64,000 bases of DNA, from contig CAVUHO010000010.1 in the NCBI GenBank assembly GCA_963741385.1, positions 62,001-126,000 on the forward strand, read 5' to 3'. The number at the start of each line of letters is the position of its first letter. Within the stretch, counting starts at the first letter, position 1. Under the pieces are notes generated by a model. The model did no database searches, was not told the DNA's origin, and was given only the letters and a program-made list of their open reading frames with translations. A program made the translations under genes and the position numbers. The DNA is from Sulfomarinibacter sp963741385 (lineage in GTDB: Bacteria; Acidobacteriota; Thermoanaerobaculia; Thermoanaerobaculales; Sulfomarinibacteraceae). Positions 56,234 through 64,000 of this stretch are shown piece after piece.

Positions 56234-57049
56234 ATGGAGATCAATCTTCGGGAGCCGGTCGTCGCAGGTACCTTCTACCCCAGCGGCGCGGCCGCACTGG
56301 AAGACGATCTCCGGCGTCTGATCGATCTCCAACCGGTGCGCCACCAGTTGCTCGCCTGTATCGCGCCGCATGCAGGCTTGATCTACTCGGGAGGCGTGGC
56401 CGGCAAGCTCTACGGTCACCTCGACGTCCCGCGAACCGTGATCGTCCTCGGCCCCAACCACACCGGCGCCGGCGCCGCGGTCGCGGTCGCGCCGCACGAA
56501 CGCTGGCGCACACCGCTGGGCGACCTCCCGATCGCCACCGGTCTCGGCCGCCGCCTGGTCGACCGGGCTCCGCTGGCGACCTTCGATCCCAAGGCCCACT
56601 GGCGGGAGCACTCGCTCGAGGTCCAGCTGCCGTTCCTGCTCGCCCGCCGTCCCGACCTCGAGATGCTCCCCGTGTGCCTCTCCCACCTCCGCCTCGACGA
56701 CTGTCTCGATCTCGGACGGATTCTGGCGAGGATCGTGAGCGATTTCGCAGAGCCCATCGGGATCGTCGCCTCGTCCGACATGAGCCACTACCTCCCCGAG
56801 GAGGAGGCCAACAGACTCGATCACCTGGCCATCGACGCGGCACTCACCCGCGATCCGGCCAGGCTCTATGAAACGGTTCACCGCCACGGCATCACCATGT
56901 GCGGGGTGGTCCCGGCCACTGTCGCCCTCGCGGCCGCCAACGAACTCGGCGCGGTCGGCGGCCACCTGGTGGCCTATCAAACCTCCGGCGCGGCCAGCGG
57001 AGACCACTCCGCGGTCGTCGGTTACGCCGGAATCTGCTTCCACGCCTGA
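56234..57049 (+). CDS. MEMO-family protein (AmmeMemoRadiSam system protein B)
   Basis: 271 residues. VVAGTFYPSGAAALEDDLRRL at the start, ACIAPHAGLIYSGGVAGKLYG, VIVLGPNHTGAGAAVAV, EHSLEVQLPFLL and SSDMSHYLPEEEANRLD are the MEMO1 signatures (two His near the putative metal site). Often found with an AMMECR1 protein and a radical SAM enzyme; here neither partner is adjacent. Role unknown. GGAAGGAGG precedes ATG 56234. Confidence 0.88.
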   Translation: MEINLREPVVAGTFYPSGAAALEDDLRRLIDLQPVRHQLLACIAPHAGLIYSGGVAGKLYGHLDVPRTVIVLGPNHTGAGAAVAVAPHERWRTPLGDLPIATGLGRRLVDRAPLATFDPKAHWREHSLEVQLPFLLARRPDLEMLPVCLSHLRLDDCLDLGRILARIVSDFAEPIGIVASSDMSHYLPEEEANRLDHLAIDAALTRDPARLYETVHRHGITMCGVVPATVALAAANELGAVGGHLVAYQTSGAASGDHSAVVGYAGICFHA

Positions 57050-57070
57050 TGCGACCGTCACCGACACCGC

Positions 57071-57076
57071 TATAAT
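57071..57076 (+). promoter_or_regulatory. -10 element of the cysteine synthase gene
   Basis: Perfect TATAAT ending eight bases before ATG 57085, with no ribosome site between: a probable leaderless start. No good -35 is visible. Confidence 0.4.
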
Positions 57077-57084
57077 CCGCACCG

Positions 57085-58068
57085 ATGAAGAATGATCTCC
57101 GCGTCTACAACCGCATCTCCGAGGCAGTCGGCTGGACACCGCTGGTGCGGTTGGGGCCGACCGTCGACGACCTCGACTGCGAGGTCTTCGCCAAGATCGA
57201 GTTCCTCAACCCCATGGGCAGCGTCAAGGACCGCATCGCCCGCCACATGGTTGAAAAGGCGATTGCCGAAGACCGACTCCACCCCGGCGATCTGGTGGTC
57301 GAGAGCTCCTCGGGGAACACCGCCATGGGTCTGGCCATGATGTCCGTCCTCCAAGACCTCCGGTGCACCATGGTGGTGCGCCAACAGACCTCGAAGGAGA
57401 AGCTGGACTGTCTGCGGGCGATGGGCGTCAAGCTCGTGCTGGTGGACGGCAACCTGCCCCCTGAAGACCCCGAAAGCTACAACCGCAAGGCGCGGGAGAT
57501 CGTCGCCGAAATTCCGGACGCCTTCTTTCCGGACCAGCACAACAACCGCGAGAACTCGGACGCGCACTACGAAACCACCGGACCCGAGATCTGGCAGCAG
57601 ATGGAGGGGCGAATCGACTACCTTGTGGCAGGCATGGGCACCGGAGGGACCATCTGCGGTGTCGCCCGCTACCTCAAGGAACAGGACCCCGCGATCCGGG
57701 TGATCGCCGTCGACCCCGAGGGTTCGGTGTTCCACGACTGGTTCCACCACCGGCGGCTCGAGCGCCCCGCGCCCTATCTGCTCGAAGGTCTCGGCGACGA
57801 GGAGATCATCGGCTGTCCCGACTTCTCGCTCCTCGACGACGTCTACCGGGTCAGCGACCGCGAGGCGTTTCGGGCGACCCGGGCGCTCGCCCGGCGCGAG
57901 GCCATCCTCGGCGGAGGGTCATCGGGTGCGGCTCTGTGGGCCGTGCGCAAGCTCGGCCGCACCCTCGAGCGGCCGGCACGCATCGTCACTGTTTTCCCGG
58001 ATTCGGGCACGCGCTACATGAGCACCATCTTCAATGACGAGTGGATGAAAAAAAGGGGGTTTCTCTGA
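57085..58068 (+). CDS. PLP-dependent cysteine synthase family enzyme
   Basis: 327 residues, fold-type II. PLP lysine in NPMGSVKDRIARHMV near residue 45, SSGNTAMGLAMMSV near residue 75, and the phosphate loop AGMGTGGTICGVARYL near residue 180; the Ser of GGGSSGAA binds the PLP ring nitrogen. Makes cysteine from acetyl- or phospho-serine and sulfide, or cystathionine; the short length without CBS domains fits CysK/CysM. Late residues 230-240 do not show a clear substrate marker, so which is open. Single gene. Confidence 0.85.
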   Translation: MKNDLRVYNRISEAVGWTPLVRLGPTVDDLDCEVFAKIEFLNPMGSVKDRIARHMVEKAIAEDRLHPGDLVVESSSGNTAMGLAMMSVLQDLRCTMVVRQQTSKEKLDCLRAMGVKLVLVDGNLPPEDPESYNRKAREIVAEIPDAFFPDQHNNRENSDAHYETTGPEIWQQMEGRIDYLVAGMGTGGTICGVARYLKEQDPAIRVIAVDPEGSVFHDWFHHRRLERPAPYLLEGLGDEEIIGCPDFSLLDDVYRVSDREAFRATRALARREAILGGGSSGAALWAVRKLGRTLERPARIVTVFPDSGTRYMSTIFNDEWMKKRGFL

Positions 58069-58090
58069 ACCCCCAGGATTCAGGTGTCAG

Positions 58091-58204
58091 TTCTTAGTTT
58101 TGAGTTTTGAATTTTTAGTTTTGAGCTGATCCCATCGGATCAGTCAGAGTGCGACGAGGGACCTGAGCTGACAACTCAAAACGAAGAACTCAAAACTCAC
58201 AACT
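58091..58204. repeat. Inverted pair of AT-rich 7-base-period repeats (AGTTTTG type)
   Basis: Left arm 58091-58125 and right arm 58171-58204 are approximate reverse complements built on AGTTTTG/AATTTTG. They fill the gap between the convergent cysteine synthase and secreted-protein genes. Confidence 0.7.
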
Positions 58205-58206
58205 CG

Positions 58207-58995
58207 TCAAGGTATTGACGACTGCTGCGTGATCGCCGCCCGGTAGACCGAATCGCCAGTGACGTTGTCGATCACCGTCGCGTACGCATACCAGATGGCC
58301 GAGGGATCCCCGCAGCGGATCTCGACCCACCCGTCGAGCAGCGGGTCATCGACCCCGAAGAAATCGAGGTTTTTCTGTTTGAGACCGGCCTCGTCGAAGA
58401 TCAGAGAGCCCGAGGCCACCTCCACCCCGTCGGCGTCGAACACTGACACGACAAACACCAGGGACTGTCCGTTCGGCGGATCGAGTGGCGTGAACACCCC
58501 GATGTTCGTCCGGAAGGAACTGTCGTGCGCGACGTTGGCGATCCACGCCTTATCGGCGACCAGGACTCCATAAACGCTGAGGCCGAAGCTGCCACCGGTC
58601 GGGCCCGGCGTGTACGTCCGCGACGCCAGAACCAACGGAGACCCGTTGGTGGAAAAGACCGACAGGGCTCCGTTTTTTCCACGCTCGCCGAACAGGCTGG
58701 TCACCACGTTGGCGATCGTGAGTTGGCTGTTGCCCTCGATGGGGATCGGGTCGGACTGCTGGATCTCGAAGACCGGGCCGTTGATCCTGATCTCGGGGAA
58801 CAGGACGAAGACGACCGACGTCGCTGACGAACTCACGTTGAGCACGCTGACGTTCGATCGCCACACCGTCCCGTTTTCGCCGCTGACGGTGCCCGACACC
58901 GCCGGGATCGTACCTCCCGGAGCCACGAACTGCGCTGCTGCGGGTGATGCCGAGACCATCACCGCCAGCACGACCAAAAGCATTTTCCGCATCAA
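58207..58995 (-). CDS. Secreted protein of unknown function
   Basis: 262 residues with a clear signal peptide (KMLLVVLAVMVSASPAAA), then alternating hydrophobic strands (VWRSNVSVLNVSSSATSVVF, GSFGLSVYGVLVADKAWI, SFRTNIGVFTPLDPPNGQSLVF) with many Ser/Thr/Gly, suggesting a beta-sandwich. No family recognised. The gene is alone between repeat blocks. No RBS better than GGAGG-like GGAGGTC near ATG 58995. Confidence 0.65.
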   Translation of the reverse strand: MMRKMLLVVLAVMVSASPAAAQFVAPGGTIPAVSGTVSGENGTVWRSNVSVLNVSSSATSVVFVLFPEIRINGPVFEIQQSDPIPIEGNSQLTIANVVTSLFGERGKNGALSVFSTNGSPLVLASRTYTPGPTGGSFGLSVYGVLVADKAWIANVAHDSSFRTNIGVFTPLDPPNGQSLVFVVSVFDADGVEVASGSLIFDEAGLKQKNLDFFGVDDPLLDGWVEIRCGDPSAIWYAYATVIDNVTGDSVYRAAITQQSSIP

Positions 58996-59080
58996 GACCT
59001 CCGGGCTTCAGTTTACCTGAAAGGGTGAAAGATACCTCCGCAGTATGGTGGCTTTCAGTACGTCCCTCCCGTGAGGCACG

Positions 59081-59101
59081 CCGGCCCGTCGGACGGGCCG
59101 G
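59081..59101. repeat. Perfect 10-1-10 palindrome
   Basis: CCGGCCCGTC, one base, GACGGGCCGG: a strong hairpin at the edge of the tandem array, in the 429-base divergent spacer 58996-59424. Without a T-run it is not a clear terminator. Confidence 0.6.
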
Positions 59102-59103
59102 GA

Positions 59104-59319
59104 GCCAGGCACCTCCGCCGCACGCGGCTCGTATCAGCACGCGCTTCCCGAGAGGAGCCAGGCTGAAGCCAGGCACCTCCGCCGCACGCGGCTCGTATCA
59201 GCACGCGCTTCCCGAGAGGAGCCAGGCTAAAGCCAGGCACCTCCGCCGCACGCGGCTCGTATCAGCACGCGCTTCCCGAGAGGAGCCAGGCTGAAGCCAG
59301 GCACCTCCGCCGCACGCGG
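59104..59319. repeat. 64-bp tandem repeat, three full copies and a partial fourth
   Basis: The segment beginning GCCAGGCACCTCCGCC recurs at 59104, 59168, 59232 and 59296, exactly 64 bases apart, with only single-base changes. A reverse-complement piece lies at 13454-13492. Unlike CRISPR, there are no variable spacers. Each unit itself contains near-palindromic parts (GCCAGGC ... GAGCCAGGCT). Expressed as RNA it could fold, but no gene is evident. Confidence 0.9.
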
Positions 59320-59424
59320 TCCCACCCACCCCGAGCACCCGAGTGCTGATTATCGGTGGGGGGATGGGTGGAAAATCCGAAATCCGAAATCTGCAAATAG
59401 ATGTTGTACTAAAATGAACGAACC

Positions 59425-60096
59425 ATGTCCCGATCGAATCCTGACTCGGCGCTGCCGCGCGAAGGTCTCTTCCCCCCGCTGCTCGAAGCCGCCGTTCGGC
59501 TTGCCGCGCGCGGCCACCACAACCAGTTCCGCAAGAACGTCGAAGATCCGGAGGGCGACAGTCCCAGCGGCGCCTTTCTGCTCGATCGGGTCCCTTACGT
59601 CACCCATCTGATGGCCACCATGTGCATCCTCGCCCGCCTCGGAGCTCGCGACGAGGTTCTGGCCGCCGCCGTGCTGCACGACTACCTCGAGGACGTCCCC
59701 GATCCCGACGGCCGCAATAACATCCGGCAGGTTCTGGGAGACGAAGTTCTTTCGCTGGTTCTCGAGGTCACGGAAGACAAACGCCGCGGACTCAAACAGG
59801 CGGACACCTGGGAGATCCGCAAGCAGGAGCAGATCGACCACGTCGCCCGCATGACCGAGGAGGCCGTCCTCATCAAGGCCGCGGATGTTCTCCACAACGT
59901 GCAATCGCTGACGCTCGACCTCGAGGCGGCCGGCGACGTGGACGCGGTGTGGCGACATTTCAACGCCGGCCCCGAGCGGCAGCTGTGGTATTTCGCGAGC
60001 GTCAGCGAAGTCGTCGAAAACCGCCTCGGCAAACACCCCCTGGCGGCCGATCTCCGCTTTGCGGTTGAAAAACTCGGTGCCGCCCTCACACCGTAA
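59425..60096 (+). CDS. HD-domain hydrolase, MESH1/SpoT-hydrolase-like
   Basis: 223 residues. His in YVTHLMATM near residue 61, HDYLEDV near residue 90 and LIKAADVLHNV near residue 150 follow the H...HDxxED...KxADxxHN order of (p)ppGpp 3'-pyrophosphohydrolases. No synthetase or regulatory domain follows, so it resembles a small alarmone hydrolase; other nucleotides remain possible. A TAAAAT ten bases upstream of ATG suggests a near-leaderless start. Confidence 0.72.
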   Translation: MSRSNPDSALPREGLFPPLLEAAVRLAARGHHNQFRKNVEDPEGDSPSGAFLLDRVPYVTHLMATMCILARLGARDEVLAAAVLHDYLEDVPDPDGRNNIRQVLGDEVLSLVLEVTEDKRRGLKQADTWEIRKQEQIDHVARMTEEAVLIKAADVLHNVQSLTLDLEAAGDVDAVWRHFNAGPERQLWYFASVSEVVENRLGKHPLAADLRFAVEKLGAALTP

Positions 60097-60123
60097 TTTC
60101 GACGCTCCTGGCGTCGGAATTAC
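60093..60123. terminator. Bidirectional hairpin including both stop codons
   Basis: A 13-base stem (60093-60105 with 60111-60123, one G-U pair) and five-base loop. The TAA stops of the two convergent genes lie inside the arms, which have TT/AA ends, suiting termination in both directions. Confidence 0.7.
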
Positions 60124-61481
60124 ATGCGGTCGAGGACGAGGTTTTTGAGGCCCGAATCCTCGAACTCGGCCACCATCATCGGATTGACCGATCTGACGTC
60201 TGCGAGGAGCGCGTGCGCCTCGGCATCCTGGCTGTCCGCGAGCAGGACCTCGGCCAGGATCATGCGGTTGAAGAGCTTGTACATACCAACCCCGGCCTCG
60301 GCGTAGGTCAGGCCCTCGTCGGCAGCCCGCAGCTTTTCCTCGGCCTCAGCATAGTCGCCCTGGAGCGCCAGCCGTACCCCCTGCATGTGGAGGAAGGCGC
60401 CGCGCAAGCTCATGAGGTTCCTTTCGCTCCCGTGCTCGCCGAGCTTTTCGATGAGGTTCGCGGTCTCGACCTCGATCTCCATCGCCTTCTCCCAATTGCC
60501 CAACTTGCAGGCGGCAAGGTGGGTCGTGACCGTGGAGTAGCCCTCCTTGAAGTCCCTGACGCAGTCGGAGTCGGCCTCATCCATGATCTCTCGCCAGGCT
60601 CCCGCGTTGCGCAGTATGGTGTAGCGCTCGAGACAGTCCATCGAGGTCAGGATCTCCTCGGGTCCACCGGCCGCTCTGACACGGTCAATGGTCTCCCGGG
60701 CGCCCTCGGAATCGCCGCTGAAGGACTGCATCAGGACGAGGTGCTGGTAGGCGGCCCAGAAATCCGGTTTGATCCGGATGGCCGTCTCGAGTGATTCCTT
60801 CGCCTCGTCGTAGCGGCCCTGGGTGATGAAGAGTTCGCCCAGCGAGTCGTGGGGGTTGGCCTGATCGGGGGCAATGAAACGGTAGCTTTTGAAGTACTCC
60901 TCTGCTTCGGCGAAGCGGCCCTTCATCATGTTGATATAACCGAGTTGGTTGTATGCGAGAACCCAGTTCGGGGCGATGTCCACCAGCCGTTGGTACAGTC
61001 GTTCCGCGTCCTCGAGGTCGCCGCGGCTCCAGGCCTCCATCGCCTTCTGGTTGAGGATGTAGGGATCGTTGGGGTACTTCGCGACGTACTCATCCAGCAG
61101 CCGCTGCGCTTCCTCGGGTTGTTTGGCGTGGCGCGCCCTGGCGCGTTGAATGAAAAACCGCTCGCGCGGAGTCAGCAGCGTCAGGTCGGCGTTTTCAACC
61201 TTCGCCCACATGGCCGCGGTCTTTTCCTCGTCATCGTGGTACATGTCGATGGCCATAAGGTTGGCGATCACGAAATCAGGATCGAGCTCGACGGCGCGCT
61301 GGTAGCGGCGTCTGGCATCCTCGTAGTAGACCTTCATCGAGGCGTCCATGCCGGCCTGGAACTCGGCCACGGCTTCGGGCGACTTCGAGGTCCAATCCGG
61401 CGCCTTCGGCAGTGCGACCAGCGTCACCGCAGCAGCCGCGATCACGACCGCCGCCAGGCTCAACCACATCCAACGTTTCAT
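60120..61481 (-). CDS. Tetratricopeptide-repeat protein, membrane-anchored
   Basis: 453 residues. N-terminal helix (WLSLAAVVIAAAAVTLVAL) then about eight TPR units, e.g. ARRRYQRAVELDPDFVIANL, AERLYQRLVDIAPNWVLAYNQLG, AEEYFKSYRFIAPDQANPHDSLG and AKESLETAIRIKPDFWAAYQHL. Similar in style to the sensor part of the kinase at 49531, but with no kinase domain. Periplasmic or outer-face; function unknown. Confidence 0.8.
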   Translation of the reverse strand: MKRWMWLSLAAVVIAAAAVTLVALPKAPDWTSKSPEAVAEFQAGMDASMKVYYEDARRRYQRAVELDPDFVIANLMAIDMYHDDEEKTAAMWAKVENADLTLLTPRERFFIQRARARHAKQPEEAQRLLDEYVAKYPNDPYILNQKAMEAWSRGDLEDAERLYQRLVDIAPNWVLAYNQLGYINMMKGRFAEAEEYFKSYRFIAPDQANPHDSLGELFITQGRYDEAKESLETAIRIKPDFWAAYQHLVLMQSFSGDSEGARETIDRVRAAGGPEEILTSMDCLERYTILRNAGAWREIMDEADSDCVRDFKEGYSTVTTHLAACKLGNWEKAMEIEVETANLIEKLGEHGSERNLMSLRGAFLHMQGVRLALQGDYAEAEEKLRAADEGLTYAEAGVGMYKLFNRMILAEVLLADSQDAEAHALLADVRSVNPMMVAEFEDSGLKNLVLDRM

Positions 61482-61600
61482 GTCGCCTCCATCCCGCTCG
61501 GAGCAGGGTCACTGCACAGCGTGCAGAAACACGCCCCTCGGGTCATTGTACGCAAATATTGCGAAACGGTTTCACCCGCAAATAGAACCCGGCTCTTCTC

Positions 61601-62092
61601 TCATTCGCGGCCGCTGTCGCGGAGGGCACGAACCCGGCCCAGCAGCAGCTGCGTCTTGCGGGTGGTGGGCCAGGTGAGGGCGATCATGAGGCCGCCGAGC
61701 AGCACCACCCACGTTCCGGTCGCCGGACCCAGGCCCCACAGGGCGACCACAACGCCCGCAACGACCAGCATCTCGAGGCGAACCAGGATCGCAATGTAAA
61801 CAAACCAGTGATCGCGGAGAAGACGTGCGTCGTCACCGTGCACCGCGGCGGCCCTTCGGATCTGCTCGAGTCGTTTCCTGGCGTCGGCGTTGGCCGTAAA
61901 TCCGATCCACCCGACGGCCGCGACCGCGATCACCGTCAGGGTCAGCGGAGACACGGCGACCGTTCCCCGGTGCGGCAGGGCGTAACAGAGCACCACCGCC
62001 ATTGGAATCGTCGCCAGAAACGCGCCGGCCGTCAGGCGCATCCGCAGAACGTGCTTCGAGATGTCGGGCGCCGCCGGCTTTTCAGAACTCAT
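61601..62092 (-). CDS. Membrane protein of unknown function
   Basis: 163 residues with four predicted helices (AFLATIPMAVVLCYALP, LTVIAVAAVGWIGFTA, VRLEMLVVAGVVVALWGL, WVVLLGGLMIALTW). The ATG at 62092 overlaps the end of the O-antigen-ligase-like gene by 11 bases, so it is likely co-expressed. No family recognised. Confidence 0.65.
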   Translation of the reverse strand: MSSEKPAAPDISKHVLRMRLTAGAFLATIPMAVVLCYALPHRGTVAVSPLTLTVIAVAAVGWIGFTANADARKRLEQIRRAAAVHGDDARLLRDHWFVYIAILVRLEMLVVAGVVVALWGLGPATGTWVVLLGGLMIALTWPTTRKTQLLLGRVRALRDSGRE

Positions 62093-63482
62093 GTGAACTC
62101 TCCACTGGGGCTATCCAGGCCTCCGGCGCGCCGTCACCCTCCACCGCCGCGGACGCCTTCGACCGCGACTGCCCTTCCTCCACCCGGTTCCAGACCCCCC
62201 ATATCAGACCCACCCAGACCGCCACCAGGTAGCGGTTCAGCGGCGTCTGCACGCCGAAACCGACGATTTCGTGCAGGCCTGTGGCAACCAGGGCGGCTGC
62301 CGCTCCCGCCAGCGGGTACCTCAACTCGAACCGGAGGCGCCTGACCCGGCGAGGCAGCAACCGCGTCACCAGCGACCAGAGGACCAGAATCAGGATGACG
62401 GCTCCGACCAGACCGGTGGTTGAAAGCCACTCCAACCAGTCGTTGTGCGCCTGTTCGAGGACCGCGATCCCGGTTGCGGGTTTGTCGAGGCCGATGACGA
62501 AGCGATAGGTGCCGAGACCAGACCCCACCACGGGCGATCGGGCGAACGAGCGAACGGTCCCCGCCCACAGGTCCCATCGCGAGTTGCCCTCGACCCCTTC
62601 GACCACGAACAGCTGGGAGAACCCGTCCCGAAGCTCCGGGATGCGGGTCCAGGCGAGGGCGGTCGCCACCGCCAGCAAACCGACCATGACCGCGATCCAC
62701 GGCCACCGCCGGGCGCGCCTCGGCCGCATCCAGAGAGGCAGGGTCAGAACAACGCCGGCGGCGAGGAAGAGCACACCGCCGCGAGAACCGCAACGCATCA
62801 TGGCGCCGATCGCCACCACAGCAGCGACGCCCGCCGCCAGGGTCACCACCGCTGCGCGTTGCCGGGCGGCTCCTGCCCGCACCAGGTTGCGCACGGCGGC
62901 GGCAAAGAGGACGAGTGCCGCCGGCACGGTGAGCTCGATGGCAGTGGCGTAGTGATTCGAGTTGATAAAGGGCCCGTAGACATCACCGCCGCCCGTGTTG
63001 GGCCTCACCAACAGCACGTTCTGCGGCGCCCCGCTCTCACCTCCGAGGCCGAGAACTCCGAGCAGACCGCAGACCACCGCGAGCAGGCCGAGCAGCGCCG
63101 GCAGCCCGCTGCGGGTGCCCGCCATGCGCACCGCCACCAGCGCGACGCCGCTCGCCACCACGATCGACGCCGCAGTCTGCACCGTCGCCCACGGCGCCAG
63201 GGAGAGCGGCGCCCAACCGTGCGAAAAGACTTCAGCAAACCCGGGTTGGACCAGTCGCCGCACGAACGCCGGCAACGGCACCAGCTGGAACACCGCCAGT
63301 GCCGCACAACCCGCGGCCGCCCACCGTGCCGGCGCGGGAACGGCCGGGAGGTTTCGGAGATCGACCATCAGCACCACCACGATCACGGCGGTTGCGAGCC
63401 TGGTCAGGGGATCGACCCCGGCGAACAAGAAGGTGTTGCCCACCAGCAGCACTGCGAGCAGAGCGCGGTGAAGAGTGGGCAT
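62082..63482 (-). CDS. O-antigen ligase/polymerase-like (Wzy_C) membrane protein
   Basis: 466 residues, about 11 helices. The large periplasmic loop near residues 300-345 has the Wzy_C signature RWDLWAGTVRSFARSPVVGSG and QAHNDWLEWLSTTGLVG (conserved His); GPFINSNHYATAIEL earlier is also typical. Attaches or polymerises lipid-linked sugar chains at the outer face of the inner membrane. Fits loosely with the GT2/flippase pair 9 kb away. Start ATG 63482. Confidence 0.8.
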   Translation of the reverse strand: MPTLHRALLAVLLVGNTFLFAGVDPLTRLATAVIVVVLMVDLRNLPAVPAPARWAAAGCAALAVFQLVPLPAFVRRLVQPGFAEVFSHGWAPLSLAPWATVQTAASIVVASGVALVAVRMAGTRSGLPALLGLLAVVCGLLGVLGLGGESGAPQNVLLVRPNTGGGDVYGPFINSNHYATAIELTVPAALVLFAAAVRNLVRAGAARQRAAVVTLAAGVAAVVAIGAMMRCGSRGGVLFLAAGVVLTLPLWMRPRRARRWPWIAVMVGLLAVATALAWTRIPELRDGFSQLFVVEGVEGNSRWDLWAGTVRSFARSPVVGSGLGTYRFVIGLDKPATGIAVLEQAHNDWLEWLSTTGLVGAVILILVLWSLVTRLLPRRVRRLRFELRYPLAGAAAALVATGLHEIVGFGVQTPLNRYLVAVWVGLIWGVWNRVEEGQSRSKASAAVEGDGAPEAWIAPVESSHEF

Positions 63483-63491
63483 GAGGCGCCG

Positions 63492-64000
63492 TCAGTCCGG
63501 GACCGTGAACCGGTAGCCGACCCCACGGACCGAGTGGATGTACTGGGGTGTTTTCGGGTCAGGCTCGAAGTACCGCCGGAGACGGACGATAAAATTGTCG
63601 ATGGTGCGCGAGGACGTGGAGAACCGGTATCCCCACACCCTCTCGAGGATCTCCTCGCGCGACACCACCTGGTTGCGCCGCTCCACCAACAGCTTCATGA
63701 GCATGCACTCTTTCTCCGTCAGACGCACCGAACGCCCGTCGTTGGTTGCCTCGTAGGTCTGGAAGTTGACCTCGTTGGCGCCGAACCGAAACACTTCCTG
63801 CTCGTCGGGCGCGGTGCTGTACCACTCCTGGCGGCGGAAGATACCGTTGATGCGGAGGATCAGTTCCTCGAGGAGAAAGGGCTTGGCGACGTAGTCGTCG
63901 GCCCCGACCTTGAGCCCGAGCAGGCGGTCCGCGTCGGCCGATTTGGCCGTGAGAAAGAGGATCGGCACCTTGCTGCCCGTGGCTCGGAGACGCCGGCAGA
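63492..64000 (-). CDS. OmpR/PhoB-family response regulator, C-terminal part (runs off right edge)
   Basis: About 169 residues in the window. The end of the receiver domain shows VPILFLTAKSADADRLLGLKVGADDYVAKPFLLEELILR, with the conserved Thr in LTAK and Lys in AKPF; the phospho-Asp is outside the window. The winged-helix DNA-binding domain has LTEKECMLMKLLVERRNQVVSREEILERVWGY and RTIDNFIVRLRRYFEPDPKTPQYIHSVRGVGYRF. A histidine kinase would be expected upstream beyond the edge. Ends nine bases before the Wzy-like gene start. Confidence 0.92.
   Translation of the reverse strand, partial: CRRLRATGSKVPILFLTAKSADADRLLGLKVGADDYVAKPFLLEELILRINGIFRRQEWYSTAPDEQEVFRFGANEVNFQTYEATNDGRSVRLTEKECMLMKLLVERRNQVVSREEILERVWGYRFSTSSRTIDNFIVRLRRYFEPDPKTPQYIHSVRGVGYRFTVPD

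Noticed and set aside
59104..59319. Regular 64-bp array considered as CRISPR
   Set aside because: The copies are contiguous and nearly identical, with no unique spacers and no cas genes nearby.
59425..60096. RelA-type alarmone synthetase
   Set aside because: Only the hydrolase HD motifs are present; nothing follows them that could be a synthetase domain.
1..64000. Dedicated search by eye for tRNA, rRNA, toxin-antitoxin and defence genes
   Set aside because: None could be supported from the sequence.

Overview
The window reads as chromosomal DNA of a GC-rich, Gram-negative, c-type-cytochrome-making bacterium. Several features suggest a member of the Acidobacteriota (for example a Thermoanaerobaculia-like lineage): a long TPR serine/threonine kinase, a CcmF with an enlarged periplasmic part, secreted proteins ending in an FES....WS motif, and genes packed with ATGA/GTGA overlaps between repeat-rich spacers. 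This placement is inferred from gene style; there is no rRNA or other phylogenetic marker here. I see no rRNA, tRNA, CRISPR array, prophage, intact insertion sequence or defence island.

Layout. 1-9.7 kb: leftward arginine operon (argG, an unknown P-loop protein, argC, argD, an N-acylornithine carbamoyltransferase, argB, an ArgE/LysK-type deacylase, argH, argR), followed by the start of a purine nucleoside phosphorylase. It has a sigma70-type promoter overlapped by an ARG-box-like dyad. 9.8-13.3 kb: smc. 13.6-15.0 kb: two leftward c-type cytochromes, divergent from perR-like/katG (15.2-17.9 kb). 18-19.8 kb: gamma-glutamyltransferase lipoprotein. 20.0-27.3 kb: rightward histidine operon with a His-rich leader peptide and attenuator, then hisG, a hisC-HAD fusion, hisB, hisH, hisF, a hisA-hisI-hisE fusion and hisD. 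27.4-31.6 kb: two secreted proteins (one with an S74 autoprocessing chaperone domain), an octanoyltransferase and an AmpG-like transporter. 31.8-36.9 kb: leftward ccmABCDEF with a cysteine-type CcmE. 37.2-41.6 kb: membrane hydroxylase, KAS III, RNase E/G and a two-ACT-domain regulator. 41.6-43.8 kb: duplicated palindromic repeats, a secreted Ntn hydrolase and a REP-transposase remnant. 43.8-46.0 kb: ECF sigma, anti-sigma and DUF4097. 46.1-49.3 kb: apaG, a cytidylate-kinase-like gene, miaA and an ATP-grasp-like gene. 49.5-55.4 kb: kinase-TPR protein, small partner, glycosyltransferase, flippase-like protein and mazG. 55.8-64 kb: mutT, MEMO-like, cysteine synthase family, secreted protein, HD hydrolase, TPR lipid-anchored or membrane protein, O-antigen-ligase-like protein and a response regulator cut by the right edge.

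The most informative signals are: (1) an arginine pathway that appears to run on N-acylated, probably N-succinylated, intermediates; (2) a histidine operon with leader-peptide attenuation and two unusual fusions; (3) a Ccm system with CxxxY CcmE and a large CcmF; (4) several families of intergenic repeats (7-nt-period AT-rich arrays, GC-rich palindromic elements, a 64-bp tandem repeat) near a broken RAYT gene.

Caution on the sequence itself: six reading-frame breaks occur in otherwise sound genes (near 7495, 14505, 14980, 21230, 21878 and 23675), and all are equivalent to one extra base. They look like assembly insertion errors rather than gene decay, so the affected genes are given as full-length loci with the break noted.
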